Positions 44,179 through 53,121 of a stretch of DNA of 64,000 nt are shown piece by piece; positions within the stretch are counted from its first letter, which is position 1; every line of letters begins with the position of its first letter. Under the pieces are notes generated by a model. The model made no database searches, was not told the origin of the DNA, and worked only from the letters and a program-made list of their open reading frames with translations. Made by a program: the position numbers and the translations under genes. Source of the DNA: CAIKZJ01 sp964626015 (GTDB lineage: Bacteria > Bacteroidota > Ignavibacteria > Tepidaquicellales > Tepidaquicellaceae); NCBI GenBank assembly GCA_964626015.1, contig CAZVCC010000005.1, positions 1 through 64,000 of the forward strand, read 5' to 3'.

Positions 44179-44688
44179 TTAGATTGAAAAAAGTTCTGCT
44201 AAACCGATTCCGCGTTTATCCGCTACCATTTTTGCATCCTTAAGATTCTTTAGTGCATTCACGGTCGCTTTTACAACATTGTGCGGATTTGATGAACCTA
44301 ACAATTTAGTCAAAACATCCTGGACACCAACTGACTCAAGTACTGCTCTTACACCACCGCCGGCGATTAATCCTGTTCCAGGTGAAGCTGGCTTTAATAA
44401 AACTTTTGCTGCACCATATTTCCCTATAATCTCATAAGGTAACGTACCTTTTCTAAGTGGAACTGAAACGATACTTTTACGAGCGTCTTCTACGCTTTTC
44501 CTTATTGCATCCGTCACTTCATTTGCTTTGCCGAGCCCGATCCCTACATGACCTTTGCCATCACCTACAACACTTACTGCACTAAAACTAAATCTTCTTC
44601 CACCCTTTACAACTTTGGCTACCCTGCCTATGTAGACTAATTTCTCTTTTAACTCAAGCTCACTCGCTTTGATGTATTTTTTCGCCAT
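44179..44688 (-). CDS. rpsE: 30S ribosomal protein S5
   Basis: The 169-residue protein has ELKEKLVYIGRVAKVVKGGR, GDGKGHVGIGLGKANEV, PYEIIGKYGAAKVLLKPASPGTG-like core residues and GVQDVLTKLLGSSNPHNVVKA. It acts in decoding accuracy and mRNA entry. The 236-bp gap before it contains tRNA-Gln and possible promoter boxes (TTGACA at 44776-44781, minus strand), so this part of the operon may have its own promoter. Confidence 0.97.
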   Translation of the reverse strand: MAKKYIKASELELKEKLVYIGRVAKVVKGGRRFSFSAVSVVGDGKGHVGIGLGKANEVTDAIRKSVEDARKSIVSVPLRKGTLPYEIIGKYGAAKVLLKPASPGTGLIAGGGVRAVLESVGVQDVLTKLLGSSNPHNVVKATVNALKNLKDAKMVADKRGIGLAELFSI

Positions 44689-44825
44689 TAAATTTATTTA
44701 TTTTTCTCTTTTCGTTAACTACTTTATTATTAAGACTGAAACAGTGCTTACATAAAGTTTTTATTTAAAAGAACTTGTCAATAATTGTAAAAACAAACAA
44801 TAAAGTCAAGTCATTTTTTAAATCG

Positions 44826-44896
44826 TTCTCAGAGGAGGATTCGAACCTCCACTAACGGCTCCAAAGGCCGCTGTCCTGCCATTAGACGATCCGAGA
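44826..44896 (-). tRNA. tRNA-Gln(UUG) inside the spc operon
   Basis: The acceptor stem tctcgga / tctgaga (one G-T pair), anticodon stem gcggc / gccgt around loop ctttgga (anticodon TTG), and T-arm ggagg-ttcgaat-cctcc form a cloverleaf. CCA is not encoded. It lies 28 bp downstream of rplR on the same strand and is probably cut from the ribosomal mRNA. Confidence 0.92.
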
Positions 44897-44924
44897 TTCG
44901 CTCAAACCAAATAAAAAGTTTGAT

Positions 44925-45290
44925 TTAAAACTTTAAACCGCCCTCTCTGGCACCTTCAGCCAAAGATTTCACCCTTCCGTGATACAAATATCCGTTTCTA
45001 TCAAACACTACTGTTTCAATATTCATATTTTTTGCTTTTTCAGCTATTGCTTTACCAATTTCTTTTGATTGTGCAATTTTTCCTTTAACACTTTTTATTT
45101 TCTCGGCTGTCGTTTTTTCTGTTGATGAAGCAGCTGTTAGCGTTTTTCCATTAACATCATCAACTAATGTAGCATATATATGAGAAAGACTTCTGTAGAC
45201 AACAAGCCGCGGTCTTTCAGGTGTACCGTTTATCTTCTTCCTTATCCTGTATTTTATCTTTTGTCTGTTAGTTAGATATTTCGTATTCAC
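44925..45290 (-). CDS. rplR: 50S ribosomal protein L18
   Basis: The 121-residue protein has RIRKKINGTPERPRLVVYRS, HIYATLVDD, KEIGKAIAEKAKNM and VVFDRNGYLYHGRVKSLAEG, ending AREGGLKF. It binds 5S rRNA with L5. It follows rplF by 28 bp. tRNA-Gln comes next, before rpsE. Confidence 0.97.
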   Translation of the reverse strand: MNTKYLTNRQKIKYRIRKKINGTPERPRLVVYRSLSHIYATLVDDVNGKTLTAASSTEKTTAEKIKSVKGKIAQSKEIGKAIAEKAKNMNIETVVFDRNGYLYHGRVKSLAEGAREGGLKF

Positions 45291-45318
45291 TGTTATTTAT
45301 AATTTAAACTTTTATAAT

Positions 45319-45858
45319 TTACTTTGCTGCTGTTTTACCTGCTTTTCTTCTTATCTTTTCTGTATCATACTTAACACCTTTGCCTTTATAAGGTTCAGGC
45401 TCTCTAAATGAACGTATCTTTGAAGCAATAGCTCCAACAAGCTGTTTATCAATTCCGCTTATCATTATATTCGTTGGAATAGGTACTTCAATTTTTATTT
45501 CTTCAGGTGCCGTAAATATTATTGGATGCGAATAACCAAGCGCCAACACAAGATTCCTTCCCTTTAATTCCGCTTTATAACCAACACCTACTAACTCAAG
45601 TTTTTTCGAATAACCATCTGTAACACCTACAATCATGTTCATCATTAGTGCTCTATACAATCCATGCAAAGCTTTATTCTTCTTAAGGTCGTTATCGCGT
45701 GTGAATGTAAGTTCTGAACCCTCAAGATTCGCTTTTACATCACCTGTCAATGTCATATTCAATGTGCCTTTTGGTCCTGTAACACTTATTACATTATCTT
45801 TAATATCAAGTTTTACATTCCCCGGAATTGTTATCGGCTTTTTACCTATTCTACTCAT
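45319..45858 (-). CDS. rplF: 50S ribosomal protein L6
   Basis: The 179-residue protein begins MSRIGKKPITIPGNVKL and has two L6 domains, with VTDGYSKKLELVGVGYKA, LALGYSHPI and the C-terminal signature REPEPYKGKGVKYDTEKIRRK. It lies at the base of the L7/L12 stalk. Spacing is 28 bp on both sides. Confidence 0.97.
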   Translation of the reverse strand: MSRIGKKPITIPGNVKLDIKDNVISVTGPKGTLNMTLTGDVKANLEGSELTFTRDNDLKKNKALHGLYRALMMNMIVGVTDGYSKKLELVGVGYKAELKGRNLVLALGYSHPIIFTAPEEIKIEVPIPTNIMISGIDKQLVGAIASKIRSFREPEPYKGKGVKYDTEKIRRKAGKTAAK

Positions 45859-45886
45859 ATTCTGATTTTACTATTAAATTTATTGA

Positions 45887-46285
45887 TTACCAGATTTCAC
45901 AAATTACTTCACCGCCAATTTTCTGAGCTCTTGCCTGCTTATCGGTCATCAAACCCTTGGAGGTCGAAATTACTGCAATGCCTAATCCGTTGCGGACTCT
46001 CGGAATACTTTCCGAATCGGTATAATTTCTTATACCCGGCTTGCTAACTCTTTTCAGTCCTTCAATAACACTGATACCGTCATTGTATTTCAGTTTTATT
46101 GATATATATTTTTTAATTCCATCGCCTTCAACGATTGAATAATCGCTAATAAAGTGTGCACTCTTCATTATCTCAGCGATTCCTTTTTTCATGTTTGAAG
46201 CCGGAATATCTACCGATTTCTTTCCGGCACTAATTGCGTTTCTAACCCTTGTTAAAAAATCCGCTATTGGGTCTGTCATTGACAT
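45887..46285 (-). CDS. rpsH: 30S ribosomal protein S8
   Basis: The 132-residue protein has SMTDPIADFLTRVRNAI, VDIPASNMKKGIAEIM, RVSKPGIRNYT and the C-terminal GLGIAVISTSKGLMTDKQAR and GGEVICEIW. It binds the central domain of 16S rRNA and in E. coli represses the spc operon. Confidence 0.97.
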   Translation of the reverse strand: MSMTDPIADFLTRVRNAISAGKKSVDIPASNMKKGIAEIMKSAHFISDYSIVEGDGIKKYISIKLKYNDGISVIEGLKRVSKPGIRNYTDSESIPRVRNGLGIAVISTSKGLMTDKQARAQKIGGEVICEIW

Positions 46286-46310
46286 TCTAAATAATCTCCG
46301 TTTTAATTTT

Positions 46311-46580
46311 TTACCAGCTTGATTTAACTACTCCGGGTATCTTACCCTGAAGCGCTAATTCTCTGAATACAAGTCGTGATACTCCAAACTTTCTGTAATA
46401 ACTTCTTGCCCTGCCTGTCATCATGCATCTGTTGTGAAGGCGCGTTGCACTGCTGTCTCGCGGCAGCTTTGCAAGTCCTGCGTAATCACCTTTTGCTTTT
46501 AGTTCTTTCCTCTTTTCTGCATACTGAGCAACTATTCTTTCTCTTCTCTGTTGCCTCGCTATATGTGATTTTTTTGCCAT
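46311..46580 (-). CDS. rpsN: 30S ribosomal protein S14 (zinc-free long form)
   Basis: The 89-residue protein begins MAKKSHIARQQRRERIVAQ and ends LVFRELALQGKIPGVVKSSW. The CxxC zinc pairs of the short form are missing (only RCMMTGRARSYYRKFG keeps one Cys), so it is the C- long form. In contrast, S4 and L36 in this operon keep their zinc ligands. Confidence 0.96.
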   Translation of the reverse strand: MAKKSHIARQQRRERIVAQYAEKRKELKAKGDYAGLAKLPRDSSATRLHNRCMMTGRARSYYRKFGVSRLVFRELALQGKIPGVVKSSW

Positions 46581-46606
46581 TTAAATGAATCTATTATTCT
46601 GAATTA

Positions 46607-47257
46607 TTATTTTGTGAATGGTATTCCAAAACCCTTTAAAAGATCGTAAGCTTCCTCATCTGTTTTTGCTGTTGTAACGAATGTTATGTCCATTCCAGTT
46701 ATTCTCGTTATTCCATCAACATTTATTTCTGGAAATATAATCTGTTCTTTTACACCCATAGAATAATTTCCTCTTCCGTCAAAACTCTTGTCAGGTAATC
46801 CTCTGAAATCGCGTACTCGAGGTATTGATACATTTATAAACCTGTCAAGGAATTCGTACATCCTGTCGTTTCTTAAAGTCACTCTCACCCCAATGTTCAT
46901 ACCTTCCCTAAGCTTGAAGTTAGATACCGATTTCCTAGCTTTAACTACCGTCGGCTTCTGTCCCGTAATAGCTTCAAAATCTTTTACCGTTGAATCTATT
47001 AACTTCGGATCAACAACTGCCTGACCTACACCGCTGTTCAACACAATCTTCGTTAGCTTTGGTGCCTGCATAACATTTTTATATCCGTGTTTCTTCATAA
47101 GATCGGGTACTATCTTTGTTCTGTAAAATTCAAGCAATCTTACAGGTACTTTTTCTTCCTTGAAGTTTGTATCCTTTGCTTCTTTTCCTTTTTTGCCTTT
47201 TGCCTGTTTTGAGGCAACTTCAGAATCTTTTTTTCTATCTTCTTTGCTTTTTGCCAT
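46607..47257 (-). CDS. rplE: 50S ribosomal protein L5 with Lys-rich N-terminal extension
   Basis: From about residue 40 this is standard L5 (LLEFYRTKIVPDLMKKHGYK, LTKIVLNSGVG, ITGQKPTVVKARKSVSNFKL, GRGNYSMGVKEQIIFPEI, GMDITFVTTAKTDEEA). The first 36 or so residues, rich in Lys, Glu and Asp, are extra; the family is usually about 180 residues. The start codon lies 7 bp after the rplX stop, so the long form is likely real. It carries 5S rRNA with L18. Confidence 0.95.
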   Translation of the reverse strand: MAKSKEDRKKDSEVASKQAKGKKGKEAKDTNFKEEKVPVRLLEFYRTKIVPDLMKKHGYKNVMQAPKLTKIVLNSGVGQAVVDPKLIDSTVKDFEAITGQKPTVVKARKSVSNFKLREGMNIGVRVTLRNDRMYEFLDRFINVSIPRVRDFRGLPDKSFDGRGNYSMGVKEQIIFPEINVDGITRITGMDITFVTTAKTDEEAYDLLKGFGIPFTK

Positions 47258-47264
47258 TTTCTAA

Positions 47265-47603
47265 TTAACTAATTATAATTTCACCTGATTTTTTGCTCAA
47301 CCTCATCCTTTTTTCTTTGCCGGTTGTAGGATCTTTTACAATCTCCATACCTATTCTCGTCTGCTTGCTTGTCTTCGGACATACAAGCGCAACGTTGGTT
47401 ATGTTGATCGGAGCTTCTCTTTTTATAATTGCCGGCTGAGGATTTTTTTGAGTTGCTTTCTGGTGCTTATGAACTATGTTAACACCTTCAACTATAACTC
47501 TGCCTTTTTGCTTGTCGATAAAAAGTATCTTGCCCGTTGAACCTTTCGAGTTCCCGCTTAATACTTTTACTGTATCGTTTTTCTTGAGTCTTGTTTTTAT
47601 CAT
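47265..47603 (-). CDS. rplX: 50S ribosomal protein L24
   Basis: The 112-residue KOW-domain protein has LKKNDTVKVLSGNSKGSTGK, VIVEGVNIVHKHQKATQKNP and IKREAPINITNVALVCP. It starts 50S assembly by binding the 23S rRNA 5' domain. It lies 30 bp after rplN. Confidence 0.97.
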   Translation of the reverse strand: MIKTRLKKNDTVKVLSGNSKGSTGKILFIDKQKGRVIVEGVNIVHKHQKATQKNPQPAIIKREAPINITNVALVCPKTSKQTRIGMEIVKDPTTGKEKRMRLSKKSGEIIIS

Positions 47604-47633
47604 TTTATAATCTCTGTTAATATCTATATTATA

Positions 47634-48002
47634 TTAAATTACTTCCGGAGCTAATGAAATAATCTTCATAAACTGTTTTTCTCGAAGCTCTCTGCCAACG
47701 GGTCCGAAAATACGTGTTCCTCTCGGTTCATTATTTGCATTTAATAGTACTGCTGCATTTTCATCAAACTTTATACAGCTGCCGTCTTTTCTCTGTACTT
47801 CCTTCGCAGTCCTTACTATTACTGCCCTTGAAACTTCACCTTTTTTGACCGTACCGCCTGGGATTGCAGACTTTACCGATACTACTATAATATCACCGAG
47901 ACTTGCATATCGTCTGTCCGAACCGCCGAGTACTCTTATACATCTGACAGATTTTGCACCTGAGTTATCTGCAACCGTAAGATTTGTTTCTTCCTGTATC
48001 AT
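47634..48002 (-). CDS. rplN: 50S ribosomal protein L14
   Basis: The 122-residue protein has MIQEETNLTVADNSGAKSVR, ASLGDIIVVSVKSAIPGGTV, RAVIVRTAKEVQRKDGSCIK and GTRIFGPVGRELREKQFMKI, ending SLAPEVI. It sits at the subunit interface and contacts L19. Confidence 0.98.
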   Translation of the reverse strand: MIQEETNLTVADNSGAKSVRCIRVLGGSDRRYASLGDIIVVSVKSAIPGGTVKKGEVSRAVIVRTAKEVQRKDGSCIKFDENAAVLLNANNEPRGTRIFGPVGRELREKQFMKIISLAPEVI

Positions 48003-48039
48003 AATAAATAATTAAAATTGTCTTTACTTTATTAAAAAA

Positions 48040-48333
48040 CTATTTGGCTTTTTCAACTATTTCAACAAGTCTCCAGCGTTTATTCTTACTCAATGGCCTT
48101 GTCTCCATTATTTTTACTGTATCACCAATTCCGCATTCATTCTTCTCGTCATGAGCCATAAACTTTGTTGTCTTTTTAAAAAACTTCTTGTACAAAGGAT
48201 GTTTGACCCTTTTCTCTATCGCAACTACCACCGACTTATCCATCTTACTGCTAACCACAACACCGATTCTTGATTTTCTTGAAGTTGTTCTTTTCTTAAC
48301 TTCTGTTTGCTCCATTTTTTTATCTTCGCTCAT
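48040..48333 (-). CDS. rpsQ: 30S ribosomal protein S17
   Basis: The 97-residue OB-fold protein has GVVVSSKMDKSVVVAIEKRV, HPLYKKFFKKTTKFMAHDE and GDTVKIMETRPLSKNKRWRL. A short charged N-terminal lead (about 17 residues) precedes the core. It follows rpmC by 12 bp. Confidence 0.97.
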   Translation of the reverse strand: MSEDKKMEQTEVKKRTTSRKSRIGVVVSSKMDKSVVVAIEKRVKHPLYKKFFKKTTKFMAHDEKNECGIGDTVKIMETRPLSKNKRWRLVEIVEKAK

Positions 48334-48345
48334 TCAGATATTATG

Positions 48346-48558
48346 TTATTTCTTTGAATTTGATTTTTCTGCTATTTCTCTTTGTCTAAGGACAGTAAGA
48401 ATCTTCGCAATATCTTTCTTAGTATTCTTCATTGCCTTATAATTTTCAAGCTGTCCCGACGCATGCTGGAATCTGTAGTTCTCTAAAGCTTCGTATGAAT
48501 CCTTCAGATTGTGCTTCAGATCTTCGCTTGTCATATCCTTTATTTGGTAAAACTTCAT
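48346..48558 (-). CDS. rpmC: 50S ribosomal protein L29
   Basis: The 70-residue two-helix protein has MTSEDLKHNLKDSYEALENY, RFQHASGQLENYKAMKNTKK and DIAKILTVLRQRE. It lies near the tunnel exit, next to L23. Spacing to rplP is 15 bp. Confidence 0.95.
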   Translation of the reverse strand: MKFYQIKDMTSEDLKHNLKDSYEALENYRFQHASGQLENYKAMKNTKKDIAKILTVLRQREIAEKSNSKK

Positions 48559-48573
48559 TTTTATTCTTATTAA

Positions 48574-48978
48574 TTAAACTAATCTTTTTACAAACTTTGT
48601 CTTTATAGGAAGTTTATGAGATGCAAGCCTGAATGCCTCTTCTGCAACAGTTGCCGTAACTCCGTCGACTTCAAACATAATCTTGCCCGGTTGAATTACA
48701 GCCACCCAATACTCTGGTGCTCCCTTACCCTTACCCATACGGGTTTCAGCAGGTTTTTTAGTTACTGGCTTATCAGGAAATATCCTTATCCAGACCTTAC
48801 CGTCTCTTTTCATAAATCTTGTCAGAGCAATTCTTGCTGCCTCTATCTGTCTGTCCGTTATCCATGCAGCTTCCATAGCTTTCATACCGTAAGAACCAAA
48901 AGCCACCAGATTTCCTCTGCCTGCTTTTCCTCTGCGGTTTCCTTTCTGGGTTTTTCTGAATTTAACCCTTTTGGGCAT
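48574..48978 (-). CDS. rplP: 50S ribosomal protein L16
   Basis: The frame opens with ATG TTA ATG. The second ATG (48978) gives the family's MPKRVKFRKTQKGNRRG start and is chosen (134 residues). RGNLVAFGSYGMKAMEAAWI, ARIALTRFMKRDGKVWIRIF and MGKGKGAPEYWVAVIQPG are all present. It organises the A-site tRNA region of the 50S subunit. Confidence 0.97.
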   Translation of the reverse strand: MPKRVKFRKTQKGNRRGKAGRGNLVAFGSYGMKAMEAAWITDRQIEAARIALTRFMKRDGKVWIRIFPDKPVTKKPAETRMGKGKGAPEYWVAVIQPGKIMFEVDGVTATVAEEAFRLASHKLPIKTKFVKRLV

Positions 48979-49011
48979 TAACATAATCTATATACTCCGT
49001 ATAATTAACTT

Positions 49012-49641
49012 TTATTTTGAATGTTTTTCACCTCTGCAAATCCATACCTTAACGCCTATTGCACCGTAAATTGTATGAGACGTTACAGAAGCATAATCAA
49101 TATCCGCTCTTAATGTCTGTAGCGGTATTCTTCCTTCTTTATACTGCTCTGACCTTGCGATTTCAGCACCGCCAAGCCTTCCTCCACACATTACCTTTAT
49201 ACCCTCGGCACCCATTCTCATCGTCGATGTAATTGCAGCCTTCATTGCTCTTCTGAAAGAAACTCTGTTAGCAATCTGTGCTGCTATGTTTTCAGCTACT
49301 AAGTGCGCATTCAACTCCGGTTTCTTTATTTCCTCGACGTTTATCTTCACCTCTTTATTCGTAATCTTCTTAATTTCCTCTTCCAACTGTGTGATTTCCT
49401 TACCGCTTTTTCCGATAACGAAACCTGGCCTTGATGTACTGATGGTAAGAGTGATTTTCTTGAGTGTCCTTTCAATGTAAACCTTCGCTACTCCTGCTTT
49501 CTCAAGTCTTTTCTTCAGATAATTTCTTATCTTCGAATCCTCTTTTAGTTTTTGAGCAAAACTCTTTTCATCATACCAATTAGAGTCCCAGGTATTTATG
49601 ACCCCTAATCTAAAACCAACCGGATGTGTCTTTTGTCCCAA
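49012..49641 (-). CDS. rpsC: 30S ribosomal protein S3
   Basis: The 209-residue protein has MGQKTHPVGFRLGVINTWDS, the KH domain (ITISTSRPGFVIGKSGKEI-like, with GKSG), RRAMKAAITSTMRMGAEGIK and GRLGGAEIARSEQYKEGRIP. It forms the mRNA entry channel with S4 and S5. Confidence 0.97.
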   Translation of the reverse strand: MGQKTHPVGFRLGVINTWDSNWYDEKSFAQKLKEDSKIRNYLKKRLEKAGVAKVYIERTLKKITLTISTSRPGFVIGKSGKEITQLEEEIKKITNKEVKINVEEIKKPELNAHLVAENIAAQIANRVSFRRAMKAAITSTMRMGAEGIKVMCGGRLGGAEIARSEQYKEGRIPLQTLRADIDYASVTSHTIYGAIGVKVWICRGEKHSK

Positions 49642-49667
49642 AAAATCTCCTTAAATTATTTAAATTT

Positions 49668-50020
49668 TTAAATCTTTTCTTCTATATTTTCAACCACTAA
49701 AGTCAAATGGGCTGAACGTTTTCTTATTCTGTACGCCCTTCCCTGAGGTGCAGGCAGCATTCTTTTCATTACAGGTCCTCCGTTTACGAAGGCTTCCTTT
49801 ATTATAACTTCTTTCTTATCTAATCTTCCTGTGTCAAGCTTACCTACAAGATTTGAATACGCTGATAATAATGTAAGTTCTACAACCTTAGCAGGATGCT
49901 TCTTCGAAAACTTAAGCGTATTAAGTCCGTCTTCAACATTCATATTCCTTATTAGGTCAACAAGTAGTCTCATCTTTCTTGGTGATGTAGGTATATATCT
50001 TTTTACTGCTCTTGCTTCCA

Positions 50021-50021
<1 letters not shown>
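49668..50021 (-). CDS. rplV: 50S ribosomal protein L22
   Basis: The 117-residue protein has YIPTSPRKMRLLVDLIRNMN, the tunnel-lining loop and the C-terminal GPVMKRMLPAPQGRAYRIRK and RSAHLTLVV. Its stop overlaps the rpsS side by 1 bp (start at 50021), so translation is coupled. Confidence 0.97.
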
Positions 50022-50307
<286 letters not shown>

Positions 50308-50311
<4 letters not shown>

Positions 50312-51135
50312 TTCTTATTCCTTTTTTTAACAATGTATTTGTTGGAAACACTTTTCTTCTTTCTTGTTTTATAACCTTTTGCGGGTAATCCCCAGGGACT
50401 TACTGGATGTCCGCCGCCTGATGTTTTACCCTCACCGCCTCCCATTGGATGATCAATCGGATTCATCGCAACACCTCTTACGTGTGGTCTTCTGCCCATC
50501 CATCTTGACCTGCCGGCTTTACCTATACTAATATTCTCATGGTCAATATTGCTTACTACACCAATAGTTGCCTTACATTCATTCTTAATCATCCTAACTT
50601 CACCCGATGGCAGCTTCACCTGACAGTATTTTTCGTCTTTTGCAACAATCTGACCCGATGTACCGGCGCTTCTCGCAATCTGAGCACCTTTACCAGGCTT
50701 AAGCTCAATGTTATGAATAAAAGTACCCACTGGAATCGAATATACCTGCATGGTATTGCCCGTTTTCATTTCAGCCTCGTTAGACGATTGAATTACTTCT
50801 CCGACTTTTATTCCGTCCGGAGCTACAACATAAGCCTTCGTTCCGTCACCGTATTGTATTAACGCTATGCGTGCCGTTCTGTTAGGATCGTATTCAACTG
50901 CAATTACTTTTGCCTCTTCAGAGTTTGTTCTCTTAAAGTCAATAATCCTGTATCTTCTCTTATGTCCGCCGCCTCTGAATCTTGAAGTCACTCTTCCGTG
51001 GTTATTTCTGCCTCCGGATTTCTTTATCGGTGCCAACAATGATTTCTCCGGTGTTGACTTGGTAATCTCCTCAAATGAAGATATCGAGTAGTATCTCGTC
51101 GCCGGTGTTACTGGTTTTAACTTTCTTAATGCCAT
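50308..51135 (-). CDS. rplB: 50S ribosomal protein L2, first gene of this ribosomal cluster
   Basis: The 275-residue protein has KPVTPATRYYSISSFEEITK, GRNNHGRVTSRFRGGGHKRR, the Gly/Arg-rich core and the C-terminal RGVAMNPIDHPMGGGEGKTS with the His needed for peptidyl transfer. In most bacteria rpsJ-rplC-rplD-rplW precede it. Here the gene is followed upstream by a 396-bp non-coding gap and a divergent aspartate kinase, so the S10 operon is split at this point. Confidence 0.98.
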
Positions 51136-51531
51136 TTATATAATCAAGTGTTTTCTAATTTTCAAATTGTTGCATAAAACAACCTAAACTTCAAATTTTC
51201 TGGTTTAACGAATTTTAGGCAAACTTTAAATTAATAATTTAAATAAAATAAGTCAATGCAAGAACAGCGGAAATTTCCACTGCTTGTGAGGATATAAGTT
51301 TGATATTTTAATATTTCTAGAGAACAAGCAAAATAATAAATATCTATTTAAAATACAAATACTAAATAAATATTTTTCCAGCCGGTTTTTCTTGGTTCAA
51401 TCGCTTGCCTATATAGGTCGAATACTGATATTTTCTTAAAATAAACTCCTGAAATATATGTGCATTTTAAATTACATCAAAATAGTCCTTTATTCTTTGT
51501 AATTTTAAATATAGTATATTAAAAACAAATC
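51136..51531. other. Non-coding gap between rplB and aspartate kinase
   Basis: This 396-bp AT-rich divergent gap has no ORF, no rplW remnant and no 11-bp array. It contains an 18-bp imperfect palindrome (cagcggaaatttccactg, 51265-51282) and, on the minus strand, a weak promoter-like pair just downstream of it: TTGACT (51256-51251) and TAATTT (51233-51228), 17 bp apart. This would give rplB a leader of about 90 nt. Confidence 0.5.
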
Positions 51532-52917
51532 GTGGAAAAGAATAACATAAAAGTAATAAAGTTCGGTGGTGACTGCTTGAGTGATTCAAAACATATTCTT
51601 AAAGCTGTTGAAATCATTCTATCGGAAAAACAATTCCCTGTGGTCGTTGTTTCTGCTATGGAAGGAATAACCGACCTGCTTTTGAATGGAATTATAGAAG
51701 CTAAAGGAAGAGAAACAAACGTAAACGAGACCATTAGTACTTTAACCGAGTTTCATTATAATATAACACAGGAATCTATAAAGAATGATAAGGTCTTTAA
51801 CAAAACAATTCAGATTTTCACAAAGCTGATTAAAAAAGTTGAAAGACTTCTTTATGGTGTTAGCTATACCGAGGAAATAACGGATGCCGTTAAAGCATAC
51901 ATTCTGAGCTATGGCGAAAGAATTTCAGCTGCAATTCTTTCGGGCGTTCTTGAAGACCACGGAACAGAATCAACCGTTATTGAAACCGATAAAATTGGAT
52001 TAACAACTGACGATAATTTCGATCAAGCTATGGTTAATCTTGAAGAATTTAAGCGTAACTTTAATTTTCATGCACATAGTATCTATAATGCAGGTATTAT
52101 CCCTATATTCACTGGCTTCTTCGGAAGTTCTTCGGAAGGAAAAGTAACGACTTTCGGAAGGAGCGGAGCAGACTATTCGGCCTCCGTAATTGCTTATGGC
52201 TTTGATGCAACCGAACTCGAAATATGGAAATGTTGTACAGGTTTTACAAGTGCGGATCCTGACATCGTTAAAGACGCTGTTATTATAGATAAACTTTCAT
52301 ACTTTGAAGCAGCAGAACTCTCTTATTTCGGTAAAAAGATATTACATCCGCTTACCATTGAACCAATAGCTTCGCAGGAAATACCTATTTCCATCAAGAA
52401 TCTCTGCGACCCCAAAGGAAAAGGAACACTAATAATACCCGAAGCATACGTTGAGGAAAATGTTGTTAAAAGTATATCCCAAAATAATGATATTGCTATG
52501 ATTCGAATTCATGGTACAGGAATCGGTTATAAACCGGGTCTTATAAAAAGCATCAGTGATGCCCTTTCAGCAAACGGAATAAATATTTTTTCAACATTAA
52601 GTTCGCAGACAACAATCAATTTGATTATTGAAAACAACTTCGCCGAAGAAGCTCTGGAAATCCTCAATTCTTTTAAAGGCAAGATAATTGAAAAAATTAA
52701 TTTTGTCAGAAATATAGCTTTGATTGCAGTTATCGGAGAAGGTCTTCTAAGAAAGCGGGGAATTTTCGGAAGAATTCTTAATGCTGTATCGCATGAGAAA
52801 GTAAATGTCGAAATGGCATCGGGAGGTGCCTCAGAAGTTGCTATTTATATTATTGTACCTAAGGAGGAGCTCCATGAAGTAATTAATGCTCTCCACAAAG
52901 AATTCATTATGCCGTAA
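51532..52917 (+). CDS. Aspartate kinase, divergent
   Basis: The 461-residue protein starts at GTG. It has an amino acid kinase domain (KVIKFGGDCLSDSKH at the N-terminus; FTGFFGSSSEGKVTTFGRSG; ADPDIVKDAVIIDKLSYFEA; ELSYFGKKILHP) and two C-terminal ACT domains (MIRIHGTGIGYKPGLIK; IAVIGEGLLRKRGIFGRI). Family members normally read KFGGTSV and TDVDG; here these are KFGGDCL and CCTGF. It probably phosphorylates aspartate for lysine, threonine and methionine synthesis, with ACT feedback control. No hom or thr gene is adjacent, and dapF lies 3 kb away on the other strand. Confidence 0.85.
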   Translation: MEKNNIKVIKFGGDCLSDSKHILKAVEIILSEKQFPVVVVSAMEGITDLLLNGIIEAKGRETNVNETISTLTEFHYNITQESIKNDKVFNKTIQIFTKLIKKVERLLYGVSYTEEITDAVKAYILSYGERISAAILSGVLEDHGTESTVIETDKIGLTTDDNFDQAMVNLEEFKRNFNFHAHSIYNAGIIPIFTGFFGSSSEGKVTTFGRSGADYSASVIAYGFDATELEIWKCCTGFTSADPDIVKDAVIIDKLSYFEAAELSYFGKKILHPLTIEPIASQEIPISIKNLCDPKGKGTLIIPEAYVEENVVKSISQNNDIAMIRIHGTGIGYKPGLIKSISDALSANGINIFSTLSSQTTINLIIENNFAEEALEILNSFKGKIIEKINFVRNIALIAVIGEGLLRKRGIFGRILNAVSHEKVNVEMASGGASEVAIYIIVPKEELHEVINALHKEFIMP

Positions 52918-52976
52918 GCTAATTGGCTTGAAAATGAATTAGAACATTGATAGTTTGCATACAATATAAAAGTTAC

Positions 52977-53048
52977 TCCCCTTTAGTGTAACGGTTAGCA
53001 CATGACTCTCTGAAAGTCACGGTCGTGGTTCGAATCCATGAAGGGGAA
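52977..53048 (+). tRNA. tRNA-Gln(CUG)
   Basis: The acceptor stem tcccctt / aagggga, anticodon stem tgact / agtca around loop ctctgaa (anticodon CTG) and T-arm cgtgg-ttcgaat-ccatg form a full cloverleaf. CCA is not encoded. It is the second Gln isoacceptor in the window, 8 kb from tRNA-Gln(UUG). Confidence 0.92.
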
Positions 53049-53121
53049 CAACATCTTTCTGATGTCTTTATTAAGCATTAATCAATCAATTTATTGAATA
53101 AATCTTAATCCTGCCGGCATC

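Noticed and set aside
51136..51531. Remnant of rplW or other S10-operon genes
   Set aside because: No frame in this gap gives L23-like or other ribosomal protein sequence.
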